Below, piece after piece: positions 41,664 through 51,390 of a stretch of 64,000 nucleotides of DNA; positions within the stretch are counted from its first letter, which is position 1; each line of letters starts with the position of its first letter. The translations under genes and the position numbers were made by a program. Origin of the DNA: Thiorhodococcus drewsii AZ1. GTDB lineage: Bacteria; Pseudomonadota; Gammaproteobacteria; Chromatiales; Chromatiaceae. Below the pieces are notes generated by a model. It was not told the origin of the DNA, did no database searches, and saw only the letters and a program-made list of their open reading frames with translations. The stretch covers positions 99,036 to 163,035 of the forward strand of contig NZ_AFWT01000010.1 of the NCBI RefSeq assembly GCF_000224065.1, in the 5' to 3' direction.

Positions 41664-43580
41664 TCAGGCGCTCTGCAGTTCGTCGGCGAGCGAGGCGATT
41701 TCCTCGATCGCTGCGGCCAGCTCCTCGGCACCTTGAGATTGCTGCTTCGCTGCCGTCGCGGCCTCGGTCGATGCCTGTTCCGCCTCCTGCGCGGCGGCGG
41801 AGATCTGGTCGACCCCGGTTTTGATCTGGGCGATCGCGGAGGCGATCTCGTTGGCCGCAGCCTCGATTTCAGCGGTGCCCTTGGCGACTTCGCCGACGTC
41901 GCTCTCGATGGTTTCCAGACCGCTGTTGATCGATTTGGCCTTCTCGGCCTCGGTGATGGCCGCCGAGATGATCTCTTCGAGATCGCGTCCGACGACGCCG
42001 ATCTGGTCTTGTACCGCCTTCACCAGATCCTTGATGCGATCGGCGTTCTCGGCCGAGTCGTGGGCCAGATTGCGGATGTCGGTCGCCACCACCACGAAGC
42101 CCTTGCCGAACTCGCCGGCGCGCGCCGCCTCGATCGAACCGTTGACGGCCAGCATGTTGGTCTGGATGGAGACGGTCGTGATGGCGTCGACGATCTTGTC
42201 GATCCGCCGCGAGACCAGTTCCAAATCCTTGATCTGTTTGAGACTGGAGCGCGAGGAAACGACCGAGTCGGAAACACCCTCAATGAGCGCCTCGACGCTG
42301 GTCTTGTTGGTCGTCAGCAGGCCGCTGATCGCGCTGACCTTCTCCTTCGCAATCTGCGCCCGCTGCAAGGCGATCTCCAAGCCCTTTTCGATTTGCGTGA
42401 TCGCTGCGGCCGACTCCTCGGTGGAGGATGCCTGGATCTGGGCGCTTTTACGGATCTGGTCGATGGCCGCCATCACCTGCTCGGACGAGCGATTGATCTC
42501 CTGCACGGCGGAGGACAACTCCTCGGCCGCCGAGGCGACTTCCTCTGCGCTCTTGCTGATGTCCGTGGAGTTCTTGAGTTCCTCGGCCAGTTCGGAAAGG
42601 TTCTGCGCGGCCTGTTCGCACTCGGCCAGCGCCTGGGTCTGCTCGGCCACCGTCTTGGCCGATTCCTCGGCCGCCGCCGATTGCTCCTCGGCCGCCGCCG
42701 CGATCTCCTCGGTCCCCTTGAGCGCCTGGAGCGAGGCCGAGCTGGACTGCTGGGCGCCGCTCGCGATCTCCTGGATACCGACGGTCACCTCGGTTGCATC
42801 GTTCCGGATCTGTTCGAGCTGAACATTGATGGTCTTGCCGTTTTCGACATCGCTCTGGACCTTGGTCGCCGAGGTGTTGATTCCATGCGAGATGGTCTTG
42901 ACCTCGGTCTGGATCTGGCCGACCAGATCCTGGATCTGCTTGGCGCTTTTCTCCGAGGTTTCCGCCAGGGTGCGAACCTCGTCCGCCACCACGGCAAACC
43001 CCTTGCCATGCTTGCCGGCGCGCGCCGCCTCGATCGCTGCGTTCAAGGCGAGCAGGTTGGTCTGATCGGCAATGCGTGCGACCGCCTTGACGATGTCCCC
43101 GATGTTCGCCGCCTGCTGCTCCAGCTCCGCCACCGTTTTGACCGAGTCCGTCTGGCGCTGCGCGGCCACGCCCACGTTGATGATCATCCCCTCCACGTCA
43201 CTGCTGACCTTGGTGATCAGGCCCTGTGATGCCTCGATCTTGACCTGGGCGCTCTTGGAGCTGTCGAGCTGACGCTCGAGCGCGGTGCCGACCATCTTGA
43301 AGGCGGACAGCGACTCCTGAGCCGCGCCGGATGCTTCCTCCGCACCGGTTGCGATCTGGTCGGCGGCACGCTTGAGTTCCTCTGCCGCCGAGGCGGCCTC
43401 GTTGATCCCCGATGACAGCTGGGCGGTTGCTGCGGCTACCCGCTCGGCGGCCTGCTGCTGCTTCGCAAGCGTGCGTGCCCGCTTGCGCTGCGCCTCGGCC
43501 TCACGAGCGGTTGCGGCATTCGAGCGGGCCTCGCTGGTCGTGCCAGAGGTGGATGAGGAGGGTTTCTTGACGAGTGCCAT
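41664..43580 (-). CDS. Soluble chemoreceptor with two signalling tips
   Basis: A 638-residue receptor with no transmembrane helix and no classical sensor domain; it is almost entirely alpha-helical heptad sequence. It has two separate hairpin-tip signatures: [19 protein letters not shown] at about 171-189 and [19 protein letters not shown] at about 471-489, exactly about 300 residues apart. Glu/Gln-rich coiled coils flank both. Ordinary receptors have one tip, so this is effectively two fused signalling domains. It is the first gene of the chemosensory operon. Confidence 0.92.
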   Translation of the reverse strand: MALVKKPSSSTSGTTSEARSNAATAREAEAQRKRARTLAKQQQAAERVAAATAQLSSGINEAASAAEELKRAADQIATGAEEASGAAQESLSAFKMVGTALERQLDSSKSAQVKIEASQGLITKVSSDVEGMIINVGVAAQRQTDSVKTVAELEQQAANIGDIVKAVARIADQTNLLALNAAIEAARAGKHGKGFAVVADEVRTLAETSEKSAKQIQDLVGQIQTEVKTISHGINTSATKVQSDVENGKTINVQLEQIRNDATEVTVGIQEIASGAQQSSSASLQALKGTEEIAAAAEEQSAAAEESAKTVAEQTQALAECEQAAQNLSELAEELKNSTDISKSAEEVASAAEELSSAVQEINRSSEQVMAAIDQIRKSAQIQASSTEESAAAITQIEKGLEIALQRAQIAKEKVSAISGLLTTNKTSVEALIEGVSDSVVSSRSSLKQIKDLELVSRRIDKIVDAITTVSIQTNMLAVNGSIEAARAGEFGKGFVVVATDIRNLAHDSAENADRIKDLVKAVQDQIGVVGRDLEEIISAAITEAEKAKSINSGLETIESDVGEVAKGTAEIEAAANEIASAIAQIKTGVDQISAAAQEAEQASTEAATAAKQQSQGAEELAAAIEEIASLADELQSA

Positions 43581-43695
43581 GACAGTGTCCTGCGCGAAGT
43601 GATGGAGGATGGCTCTGTCATCAGGCAGAGCGTTGCTGCGTTGGGGCCATCAACACCATGATCGACCTCCAGTGACGATGTGTGTGTGATCGCCT

Positions 43696-43739
43696 TCACT
43701 TTCGTCGGCATTAAGGCGTCGCGCGCTTGACGAAAGTGA
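43696..43739. promoter_or_regulatory. Inverted repeat and possible flagellar-type promoter upstream of the receptor gene
   Basis: An 11-bp perfect inverted repeat (TCACTTTCGTC at 43696-43706, GACGAAAGTGA at 43729-43739) with a 22-bp spacer. Within it, the minus strand reads TCAAG, 16 bp, GCCGACGA, similar to the sigma-28 (FliA) promoter pattern but with the spacing one base too long. It lies about 120 bp before the receptor start. Confidence 0.35.
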
Positions 43740-43892
43740 TCCCTTTCACGAATCCGATGGCCGCTCGTGTTGCTGGTCCTTTTGAAAATCGGACAACCTT
43801 GAGAGCCATACCGTCTCTCGAAAGGCATCGTCGAGTGTCGACCGAGGATGGGCGGCGGCTCGGTTCGGGTGAGAGGTGAAAGAGGGTCTCGA

Positions 43893-44279
43893 TCAGGTGT
43901 CGGCTCGGCTGAGCAGCATGGCCGATACGTCCTCGGGGCGTTCCAGGCTCACCTGCAACTCGCGTAGACGCACCGGAAATCCCATGACATAGCCGCGTTG
44001 TGCGGGTTTCAGATCGAGCGTCAGGATGCCACGGCCCGAACCGTTCACCAGCCAGCGACCGGCGAAGCCATGCACCCCTCGGCTCACGGGAGGTCGGTTC
44101 AGAGACGCGACCGAGGCGATCGCCGTTCTTGGAAAGCGGGCGCTGAAGGCCCAACCCATGCGCACCTCGACCAGATCGCGGCTTATGGACACATAGGATG
44201 TCGATGGAGGCAGCAGCAGGAGCGTCGAGAGAAACTCGTACCAGCCATCGAAGCGAATGGAGAATTGCGCGTGCGTCAT
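43893..44279 (-). CDS. Hypothetical protein, possible PH-like fold
   Basis: A 128-residue soluble protein starting at ATG 44279; the long upstream extension of this frame is out of frame with neighbouring genes and rejected. It is beta-rich with one helix (YVSISRDLVEVRMGWAFSAR), compatible with a small pleckstrin-homology-like domain. No catalytic motif or family I can name securely. It lies 59 bp after the membrane protein gene on the same strand. Confidence 0.6.
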   Translation of the reverse strand: MTHAQFSIRFDGWYEFLSTLLLLPPSTSYVSISRDLVEVRMGWAFSARFPRTAIASVASLNRPPVSRGVHGFAGRWLVNGSGRGILTLDLKPAQRGYVMGFPVRLRELQVSLERPEDVSAMLLSRADT

Positions 44280-44338
44280 GTCGCGAGCCGCCTGTGTTTC
44301 ACGTCGGCTTGGAAGGCCCGAGTGTCCATTGGAAGGGG

Positions 44339-44950
44339 TCACCCATGCCCGGTTTGAGCAAGTGCTCGGCGCTGAACCGATAGGATTCCGATGATCGCCA
44401 AACAGGCCAGACCGATGGTCGCCGGAAAGAGAACTGTCGTGACTGAATGATGCTCCAACGCCAGCACGACGAGCCCATTGCGCACAGCCATCAACATAAA
44501 GAATAGGATAGATTCGCTCCGAGGCGCTTGATACGCCTTCCTGATCGTCGGCCCGAAACCGAGCAGGTCGACTCCGGTCAGAACCACCACCGCCCACAGC
44601 GGATCCGAGGTCGCATACCAGAACGGAAGCGAGGACAGAGCAGCCAGGAACAGGACCCAGTCTACGCTACTGATCGAGACATCCGCTCGCCTTATCCAGG
44701 CCAGGACCGCGATCGACAGGGTGAAGAGCCCCGAGACCCCGATCGGCCAGGCGCCGACCCCGCCCTCCGCCGCCATCTGCGCCAGAAAGACCACCGACGT
44801 CGTCAATCCCCAGACGATCCAGGAGAAGACGTGCGGTCGCACACTGCCCCGCAGAATCCCCATCAGATAGGGCAGAAAGGCCAGACAGGTGAGCGCGATC
44901 GCCGTCGCGCTGAGGATCTCGCGATAGAGTTCAACGGTAGGGTGCGGCAT
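44339..44950 (-). CDS. Hypothetical multi-pass membrane protein (PQ-loop/SWEET-like)
   Basis: A 203-residue protein with about seven hydrophobic helices starting at ATG 44950. Two helix groups share a similar pattern (LAFLPYLMGILRGSVRPHVF and VDLLGFGPTIRKAYQAPRSE), like the repeated PQ-loop arrangement of SWEET/semiSWEET or cystinosin-type transporters. Transport is possible but not shown. It is downstream of the TfoX-domain gene on the same strand. Confidence 0.6.
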   Translation of the reverse strand: MPHPTVELYREILSATAIALTCLAFLPYLMGILRGSVRPHVFSWIVWGLTTSVVFLAQMAAEGGVGAWPIGVSGLFTLSIAVLAWIRRADVSISSVDWVLFLAALSSLPFWYATSDPLWAVVVLTGVDLLGFGPTIRKAYQAPRSESILFFMLMAVRNGLVVLALEHHSVTTVLFPATIGLACLAIIGILSVQRRALAQTGHG

Positions 44951-44975
44951 TGCGGACGAATCGATCTGCGTGGAA

Positions 44976-45317
44976 TCAGCGTGTCGTGCGTTTTTTGCGC
45001 GGCTTCCTCGGCTTGGGCTCCGGCAGTTCCCGGCTGGTCGCAAGCACCAGCTCGGTCAGTGCGTCGGCGTCGTCGATCAGGTCGGTGGCCAGGAAGTGCG
45101 GCTTGGCGCCGGGGTAGGGCGGGGCTTCCTGGGGTGCCTCCAGGAGCGCCCGTCCGGCGGTCGTGGGCTTGATGAACAGCTGGTTGTCGCAGATCAGGGC
45201 GACGACCTTGCCGGCCTGATAGAGGGCGTATTCGCCGAACATCTTGCGGAATGAGACGTCTCCGGCCGATTGCAGTTGATCGCAGACGTATTCGACGAAG
45301 CTGTGTTCTGTGGCCAT
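44976..45317 (-). CDS. TfoX N-terminal domain protein
   Basis: A 113-residue protein whose body is the TfoX/Sxy N-terminal domain: VEYVCDQLQSAGDVSFRKMF, GEYALYQAGKVVALICDNQL and FIKPT. It has no TfoX C-terminal domain and a short basic tail. Full-length TfoX controls competence; stand-alone N-domains have no established role. Confidence 0.85.
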   Translation of the reverse strand: MATEHSFVEYVCDQLQSAGDVSFRKMFGEYALYQAGKVVALICDNQLFIKPTTAGRALLEAPQEAPPYPGAKPHFLATDLIDDADALTELVLATSRELPEPKPRKPRKKRTTR

Positions 45318-45520
45318 ACGCCAATCCTCTCGGTGGAAATGTCTGCTTTTAAATCCAGGTGCGCTTGGTGTCCAAGCGTCGTTCGAGGGCGTGCCTTGGT
45401 GGCACTCTGAGAGGCAAGGCGAAGCGCCTGGGCAGGGACCGCGTTGCGGAGATTGGGGCGGGTGGCTTCTTGATCTGCCGTCGTTGCTTCGCTCGGATGA
45501 CGGCCCGGTTCGCGCGGCAC

Positions 45521-45562
45521 AATAAAGAAACCCCCGAAGTCCGGGGGTAGGGGCTTCGGGGG
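45521..45562 (-). terminator. Terminator downstream of polA / 3' end of the candidate sRNA
   Basis: A 9-bp perfect stem (CCCCCGAAG with CTTCGGGGG, 45531-45562) with a 14-nt loop, followed on the minus strand by TTTCTTTATT. A strong Rho-independent terminator. Confidence 0.85.
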
Positions 45563-45660
45563 AACATTGCCCGGCTTGGGGATGCCGGGTTCCGGGATCT
45601 CCAACCAGGGGGGGAATGGGAGATCCCAGCTCGCTCGTACTATATGATTCAAGAGTATAG
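45521..45660 (-). ncRNA. Candidate three-hairpin small RNA downstream of polA
   Basis: Just after polA, minus strand, the sequence reads: TATACT-type -10 boxes near 45650-45665, then three GC-rich hairpins in tandem (GGATCTCC arms; CCCGGC arms; CCCCCGAAG arms) ending in a U-tract terminator. The loops carry runs of C (ATTCCCCCCC, ATCCCC, CCCCTACCCCC), the kind of exposed C-rich loops that can pair with Shine-Dalgarno sequences. In E. coli and Pseudomonas the sRNAs Spot 42 and ErsA lie in this same position after polA. The 5' end is not fixed. Confidence 0.45.
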
Positions 45661-45678
45661 CGGAAGTTCCCGACTACG

Positions 45679-48381
45679 TTAGTGTGCTTCTTCCCAATTA
45701 TCCCCGATGCCGATATCCACGATCAGCGGGACGGCGAGTTGGGCGGCCGATTCCATGGCGGCGCGGATGGGCTGGCGGCTGTCCTCGATGGCATCCTCGG
45801 CGATTTCGAGCACCAGTTCGTCGTGCACCTGCATGATGATGCGCGCTGGCGGGCGCTCGCGCTGGATCCAGTCGTCCACGGCGATCATGGCGCGCTTGAT
45901 GATGTCGGCGGCGGTGCCCTGCATGGGGGCGTTGATGGCGGTACGCTCGGCGGCGGCGCGTCGGCTCTGGTTGCTGTGGTTGATCTCGGGGAGATAGAGC
46001 CGGCGACCGAACAGGGTTTCGACGTATTTGTCCTCGTGCGCCTTGGCGCGGGTGCGTTCCATGAAGTCCTTGACGCCCGGATAGCGTTGGAAGTAGCGGT
46101 CCACATACTCCTGCGCGGCCCCGCGCGTGATTCCGAGCTGTTTGGCGAGTCCGAAGGCCGACATGCCGTAGATGAGCCCGAAGTTGACCGCCTTGGCCGA
46201 GCGGCGCTGTTCGCCGGTGACCTGCTCGGGGTCGAGGTCGAGGATCTCGGCGGCGGTGGCGCGATGGATGTCCTGTCCGCGGGAAAAGGCGGCCAGCAGG
46301 CGTTCGTCGCCCGAGAGGTGGGCCATGATGCGCAGCTCGATCTGCGAATAGTCTGCGGCGAGCAGCCGGTGTCCCGGCTCGGCGACGAAGGCGTGGCGGA
46401 TGCGCCGGCCCTCCTCGGTGCGGATGGGAATGTTCTGCAGGTTGGGGTCGCTGGAGGAGAGCCGCCCGGTGGCGGCGACCGCCTGATGGTAGGAGGTGTG
46501 CACCCGTCCGGTCTCGGCGTTGACCATCTGGGGCAGCTTGTCGGTGTAGGTCGACTTGAGCTTGGACAGCCCTCGATGCTGGAGGATGAGGCGGGGCAGG
46601 GCGTGCCCCTGGTCGGCGAGCTGCTCCAGCACGTCCTCGGAGGTGGATGGCGCGCCCTTGGGCGTCTTGGCGATGGGCTTGATGCCCTGTTCGTCGAACA
46701 GGATGGCGCCGATCTGTTTGGGCGAGCCCATATTGAATGGGCGTCCGGCGACCTCGTGCGCCTCGGCCTCCAGTGCCGCGATGCGCTGGCTGAGCTCCTG
46801 GCTCTGTTGGGCGAGCAGGTCGCGGTCGATCCGCACCCCGGTGCGCTCGATCCGCGAGAGGATCTCGACCAGCGGCATTTCGGTGTCGCGGTAGAGTTCG
46901 GCGAGCGATGGTGTGGCCTCCAGCTGGGGCCAGAGGGTCTGATGCAGCCGCAGCGTGACGTCGGCGTCCTCGGCGGCATAGTGTCCGGCCGGTTCGAGCG
47001 GGATCTGGTCGAAGGTGATCTGCTTGGCACCCTTGCCGGCGATGTCCTCGAAATGGACGGTGTTTCGATTCAGGTATTTTTTGGCCAGGGTGTCCATGTC
47101 GTGGCGACCGATGCTGTCGAGCACGTAGCTCTCCAGCATGGTGTCGTGGGCGACGCCGCGCATCCGGATGTCGTAGCGCGCCAGGACGCTCATGTCGTAT
47201 TTGAGGTTCTGCCCGACCTTGAGCCGGTTAGGGTCTTCGAGTAGCGGCTTGAGGCGGGCCAGGACGGCATCGCGATCGAGTTGATCCGGGACGCCGAGAT
47301 AGCGGTGGGCGAGCGGGACGTAGGCGGCCTGTCCCGGCTCGACCGCAAAGGAGACCCCGACCAGCTCGGCGACCATGTAGTCGAGCGCGGTGGTCTCGGT
47401 GTCGAAGGCGAAGAGTTCGGCCCCCTCCAGCCGGCTCATCCAGGTGTCGAACGACGCCTGGGTTAGAACTAGATCGTAGTCGGTGTCCTGCGGACTGGGC
47501 GTGTCGGATGCCTCCGGCGTTTCGGACGCGTCGTCCAGGCTGGCGAGCAGACGGCGCGATTCGATGCGCGCGTACCAGGTGCGCAAGGTCTCGCGATCGG
47601 GCGGGGTCGGGGCGAGATCGGCCGGCCCCAGGTCGAGCTGGACGTCGCGCTTGATGGTGGTGAGCTGGCGCGCGAGCTGGAGCTGATCCAGCACCGAGCG
47701 CAGGTTCTCGCCGACCTTTCCTTTGATCCGCTCGGCGTTGGTGATCACGCCGTCCAGGTCGCCGTACTCCCCGATCCATTTGGCGGCGGTCTTGGGGCCG
47801 CATTTGGGCACGCCTGGCACGTTGTCGGCGCTGTCGCCCATGAGACTGAGATAGTCGACGATGCGCTCGGGCGGCACGCCGAACTTCTCGCGTACCCCCT
47901 CGGGGTCGAGCCAGGTGTCGGTCATGGTATTGACCAGGGTGACCCGCTCGCCGACCAGCTGGGCCATGTCCTTGTCGCCGGTCGAGATGAGGGTCTGGAT
48001 GCCCTGTTCGGCGGCCTGGGTGGCGAGGGTGCCGATGACGTCGTCGGCCTCGACCTCGGGGATCACCAGCAGCGGCAGGCCCATGGCGCGGATGATGTCC
48101 TGAAGCGGCTGGATCTGCTCGCGCAGATCCTCCGGCATCGGCGGGCGGTGCGCCTTGTAGTCTGGATAGAGGTCGTTGCGGAAGTTCTTGCCGGCGGCGT
48201 CGAAGATTACGCCGATGTAGTCCGGACGATGTGCGTCGATCAGCTTGCGCAGCATGTTGAGCACGCCGATCAGAGCGCCTGTGGCCTCGCCTTTGGAGTT
48301 GGTGAGCTTGGGCAGCGCGTGGTAGGCCCGGAACAGATACCCGGAGGCATCGACCAGGATCAGTGGGTACTGGGTCGCCAT
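45679..48381 (-). CDS. polA: DNA polymerase I
   Basis: A 900-residue enzyme with all three parts: 5'-3' exonuclease (about 1-280, DASGYLFRAYHALPKL and PGVPKCGPKTAAKW), 3'-5' proofreading exonuclease (about 330-520, FDTETTALDYM and HYAAEDADVTLRLH) and polymerase (about 540-900, ADYSQIELRIMAHLSGD, VNFGLIYGMSAFGL, QVHDELVLEI). The start is ATG 48381; the open frame continuing far upstream is antisense to rapA. It fills gaps in lagging-strand synthesis and repair. It is divergent from rapA across 120 bp. Confidence 0.97.
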   Translation of the reverse strand: MATQYPLILVDASGYLFRAYHALPKLTNSKGEATGALIGVLNMLRKLIDAHRPDYIGVIFDAAGKNFRNDLYPDYKAHRPPMPEDLREQIQPLQDIIRAMGLPLLVIPEVEADDVIGTLATQAAEQGIQTLISTGDKDMAQLVGERVTLVNTMTDTWLDPEGVREKFGVPPERIVDYLSLMGDSADNVPGVPKCGPKTAAKWIGEYGDLDGVITNAERIKGKVGENLRSVLDQLQLARQLTTIKRDVQLDLGPADLAPTPPDRETLRTWYARIESRRLLASLDDASETPEASDTPSPQDTDYDLVLTQASFDTWMSRLEGAELFAFDTETTALDYMVAELVGVSFAVEPGQAAYVPLAHRYLGVPDQLDRDAVLARLKPLLEDPNRLKVGQNLKYDMSVLARYDIRMRGVAHDTMLESYVLDSIGRHDMDTLAKKYLNRNTVHFEDIAGKGAKQITFDQIPLEPAGHYAAEDADVTLRLHQTLWPQLEATPSLAELYRDTEMPLVEILSRIERTGVRIDRDLLAQQSQELSQRIAALEAEAHEVAGRPFNMGSPKQIGAILFDEQGIKPIAKTPKGAPSTSEDVLEQLADQGHALPRLILQHRGLSKLKSTYTDKLPQMVNAETGRVHTSYHQAVAATGRLSSSDPNLQNIPIRTEEGRRIRHAFVAEPGHRLLAADYSQIELRIMAHLSGDERLLAAFSRGQDIHRATAAEILDLDPEQVTGEQRRSAKAVNFGLIYGMSAFGLAKQLGITRGAAQEYVDRYFQRYPGVKDFMERTRAKAHEDKYVETLFGRRLYLPEINHSNQSRRAAAERTAINAPMQGTAADIIKRAMIAVDDWIQRERPPARIIMQVHDELVLEIAEDAIEDSRQPIRAAMESAAQLAVPLIVDIGIGDNWEEAH

Positions 48382-48501
48382 GGTGGATCTCGTCGTCAGC
48401 GATTCGAATGCGATCGCAGAACGGTAGCACAGCCGTTGGGTCTCATTGGCCGCCGGTGTAGGATAGGCCGCTTTTCTGAACGGCTCGAATCTGTGAGTAG
48501 C

Positions 48502-51282
48502 ATGCTTGACTTCGTTCCTGGCCAACGCTGGCTGAGTGAGACCCAGGGCGAACTGGGCCTTGGTATCGTCATTTCCACCGATGGGCGCTGTGTGCGCATC
48601 GCCTTTCCCGCCACCGGAGAGACCCGTCTTTACGCGATGCGCGAGGCGCCGTTGGCGCGGGTGGAGCTTGGGGCGGGCGAGCGGATCCGCGATCATAAGG
48701 GACATGAACTGCGGGTGACCGGAACCCGTGTCGACGAGGGGCTCATTACCTATCTCTGCGAGGACCAAAGCGGGCGATACCGCGAGCTTCCCGAGGCCCA
48801 GCTCGACGATCGCATGCGCGTCAACCGTCCGCAGCAGCGTCTGCTGGCCGGTCGCATCGATAGCGATACCTGGTTCACCCTGCGGCTGCGCACCTGGATG
48901 CAACGTATGGCCGAGTCTGGTTCGCCGACTCAGGGTCTGCTCGGACCGCGCGTCGCTCTCATCCCGCATCAGCTTCAAATCGCCGCCGAGGTAGCGGGGC
49001 GCGACGCGCCTCGGGTGCTGCTGGCCGATGAGGTGGGGCTCGGCAAGACCATCGAGGCGGGCCTGATCCTGCATCGCATGCTGTTGACCGGCGCCGCGCG
49101 CCGGGTGCTGATCGTCACCCCTGAGCCGCTGCTGCATCAGTGGCTGGTCGAGATGCGCCGGCGTTTCAATCTGCGCTTCGCCCTGTTCGACCAGGAGCGG
49201 GTCGAGTCGATGCCGGACGCCAATCCCTTCCTCGACGACCAGCAGGTGCTCTGCAGTCTGGATCTGATCGCCTCCCACGGACGGGCTCGCGAGACGGTGA
49301 TCGAGGGCGACTGGGATCTGCTGGTGGTGGACGAAGCCCATCATCTGACCTGGTCGGAGACCGAATCGAGTCCCGGCTATCAGGTCATCGCCGAGTTGGC
49401 CGAGCGCACGCCAGGCGTGCTGCTGTTGACCGCAACGCCGGAGCAGCTGGGGCGCGCCGGACACTTCGGACGTCTGCGTCTGCTCGACCCGGCGCGTTTC
49501 CACGACTATGCCGCCTTCCTCGCCGAGGAGGAGGGCTATGCCCCGCTGGCAGATCTGGCAGCGCGTCTGCTCGACGGCGAGCCGCTGTCGGATGCGGATC
49601 GGACGCTGCTCGGTTCGCTGATCGAGGATGCGGACCGGCTCGGGACCGAGGAGATCCTCGCCCGACTGCTCGATCGCCACGGGACCGGACGGGTGCTGTT
49701 CCGCAATACCCGCGCCGCGATTCCCGGTTTTCCGGGGCGCGAGCTGCATGCCTATCCCTTGCCGCTGCCCGCCTGTTACAGCGCGCTCGATGGCGACGCC
49801 CGGGCGCTCCTGACGCCAGAGCGTTTGGCCGACAAGTCCTGGCTGGACGAGGATCCGCGCATCGACTGGTTGATCGAGACACTGCGCGAGTTGCGTCCGG
49901 CCAAGGTGCTGTTGATCTGCGCCCATGCCCGCACCGTGCTGGAGCTGCGCGAGGCGTTGTTGCGACGCGCAGGGCTGTTCGCCGCGATCTTCCATGAGGA
50001 CATGGAGATCGTGGAGCGCGACCGTGCGGCGGCCTATTTCGCCGCCGCCGAGGATGGCACTCAGCTGCTGCTGTGCTCCGAGATCGGTAGCGAGGGACGC
50101 AACTTCCAGTTTGCGCATCATCTGATTCTTTTCGATCTGCCCCTGGTACCGGATCTGCTGGAGCAGCGCATCGGTCGGCTCGACCGCATCGGTCAGACCG
50201 AGACCATCCGTATCCACGTGCCCTATCTCACCGGTACTCCGGGTGAGGTGCTGTTCCGCTGGTATGCCGAGGGGCTGGGCGCGTTCGATGCCACCTGTCC
50301 GGCGGCGACGGCGGTCTATGAACAGGTGCGCGACGATCTGATGGAGGCCCTGGAGGATCCGGCCCGAGTGGAACCGCTCATCGCCGATACGCGCGACCTC
50401 AGTATGCGCATCAACGCCGACCTCGCGGCCGGACGCGACCGGTTGCTGGAGCTGCATTCGCATCGGCCCGAGCTCTCGGCGCCGCTGGTGGACCGCATCG
50501 AGGAGCTGGACGCCAGCCGCGAGGCATCCGACTACATGATGCGTTTCTGGGATAACTTCGGCGTCGAGTACGAGCCCGGCACCGGTGGTTCGGTGGTGCT
50601 GCGTCCGGGTCCGCAGATGCTGCACGAGACCTTTCCCAGGCTGCCCGAGGATGGGCTGACTGCGACCTTCGACCGTGCCGGTGCATTGGCCCACGAGGAC
50701 CGCGAATTTCTGACCTGGGAGCATCCCATGGTGCGCGATGCGATGGAGTTGCTGACGGCCTCCGATCTGGGGACCTCGTCCGTGACCCTCTTGCGCAGCA
50801 GCCAGTTCAAGCGGGCGACCCTGCTGCTGGAGATGCTCTATGTCGCCGAGTGTCCGGCGCCGCCCGAGCTGCTGGTGGGGCGTTTCCTGCCGCCGACCCT
50901 GTTGCATCTGCTGCTCGATGTCGAGGGTCGCGATCTGGCCGGCGAGATCGAGCATGCCGATCTGCGCGGCGACTGTCTGACCCGCAATTACAAGCTGGCG
51001 CGCTCGGTGATCAAATCGCAGGTCCCGCGTCTCGCGGCCATGCTGGAACGCGGAGAGTCGCTGGCGAAGGCCGAGGTCGCCCGTCTGGAGTCCGAGGCCA
51101 TGGTACGCATGCGTGCCCTGCTCGGCGAGGAACTGGATCGACTGACGGCGCTCGCCGAGGTCAATCCCAACGTGCGTTCCGATGAGATCGAACGGTTGCA
51201 TGCCCGGCGCGAGCGACTGGAAGGCTATCTCACCAAAACCCATCTACGCCTCGATGCCGTGCGTGTGATCGTGACGACCTGA
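48502..51282 (+). CDS. rapA: RNA polymerase-associated protein RapA (HepA)
   Basis: A 926-residue Swi2/Snf2 ATPase that recycles stalled RNA polymerase. The N-terminal Tudor-like domains (LGLGIVISTDGRCVRIAFP) are followed by Walker A (LADEVGLGKTIEAGLILHRM), DEAH box (VVDEAHHLTWSE), LLTATPEQLG and the C-terminal helicase half (EIGSEGRNFQFAHHLILFDL, RIGRLDRIGQ). Length and order match E. coli RapA closely. The start is ATG 48502; GTG 48493 is an alternative. It is divergent from polA. Confidence 0.94.
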   Translation: MLDFVPGQRWLSETQGELGLGIVISTDGRCVRIAFPATGETRLYAMREAPLARVELGAGERIRDHKGHELRVTGTRVDEGLITYLCEDQSGRYRELPEAQLDDRMRVNRPQQRLLAGRIDSDTWFTLRLRTWMQRMAESGSPTQGLLGPRVALIPHQLQIAAEVAGRDAPRVLLADEVGLGKTIEAGLILHRMLLTGAARRVLIVTPEPLLHQWLVEMRRRFNLRFALFDQERVESMPDANPFLDDQQVLCSLDLIASHGRARETVIEGDWDLLVVDEAHHLTWSETESSPGYQVIAELAERTPGVLLLTATPEQLGRAGHFGRLRLLDPARFHDYAAFLAEEEGYAPLADLAARLLDGEPLSDADRTLLGSLIEDADRLGTEEILARLLDRHGTGRVLFRNTRAAIPGFPGRELHAYPLPLPACYSALDGDARALLTPERLADKSWLDEDPRIDWLIETLRELRPAKVLLICAHARTVLELREALLRRAGLFAAIFHEDMEIVERDRAAAYFAAAEDGTQLLLCSEIGSEGRNFQFAHHLILFDLPLVPDLLEQRIGRLDRIGQTETIRIHVPYLTGTPGEVLFRWYAEGLGAFDATCPAATAVYEQVRDDLMEALEDPARVEPLIADTRDLSMRINADLAAGRDRLLELHSHRPELSAPLVDRIEELDASREASDYMMRFWDNFGVEYEPGTGGSVVLRPGPQMLHETFPRLPEDGLTATFDRAGALAHEDREFLTWEHPMVRDAMELLTASDLGTSSVTLLRSSQFKRATLLLEMLYVAECPAPPELLVGRFLPPTLLHLLLDVEGRDLAGEIEHADLRGDCLTRNYKLARSVIKSQVPRLAAMLERGESLAKAEVARLESEAMVRMRALLGEELDRLTALAEVNPNVRSDEIERLHARRERLEGYLTKTHLRLDAVRVIVTT

Positions 51283-51390
51283 GTTCCAAGGGTTCAAGCG
51301 GCCGCTCGGGTTACCCGCCACACGACCGACAGTGATACCTTCAGTGATAGGTAACCGATAACGATATAGATTCAGTGGTGCCAGGATGGG

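Noticed and set aside
41733..43229. 498-codon plus-strand frame
   Set aside because: Antisense shadow of the helical receptor gene; Leu/Gly/Arg-rich repetition reflects the coiled-coil codons.
48382..51243. Very long minus-strand extension of the polA frame
   Set aside because: It lies antisense to rapA; the conserved DNA polymerase I start is ATG 48381, and the upstream residues lack protein-family features.
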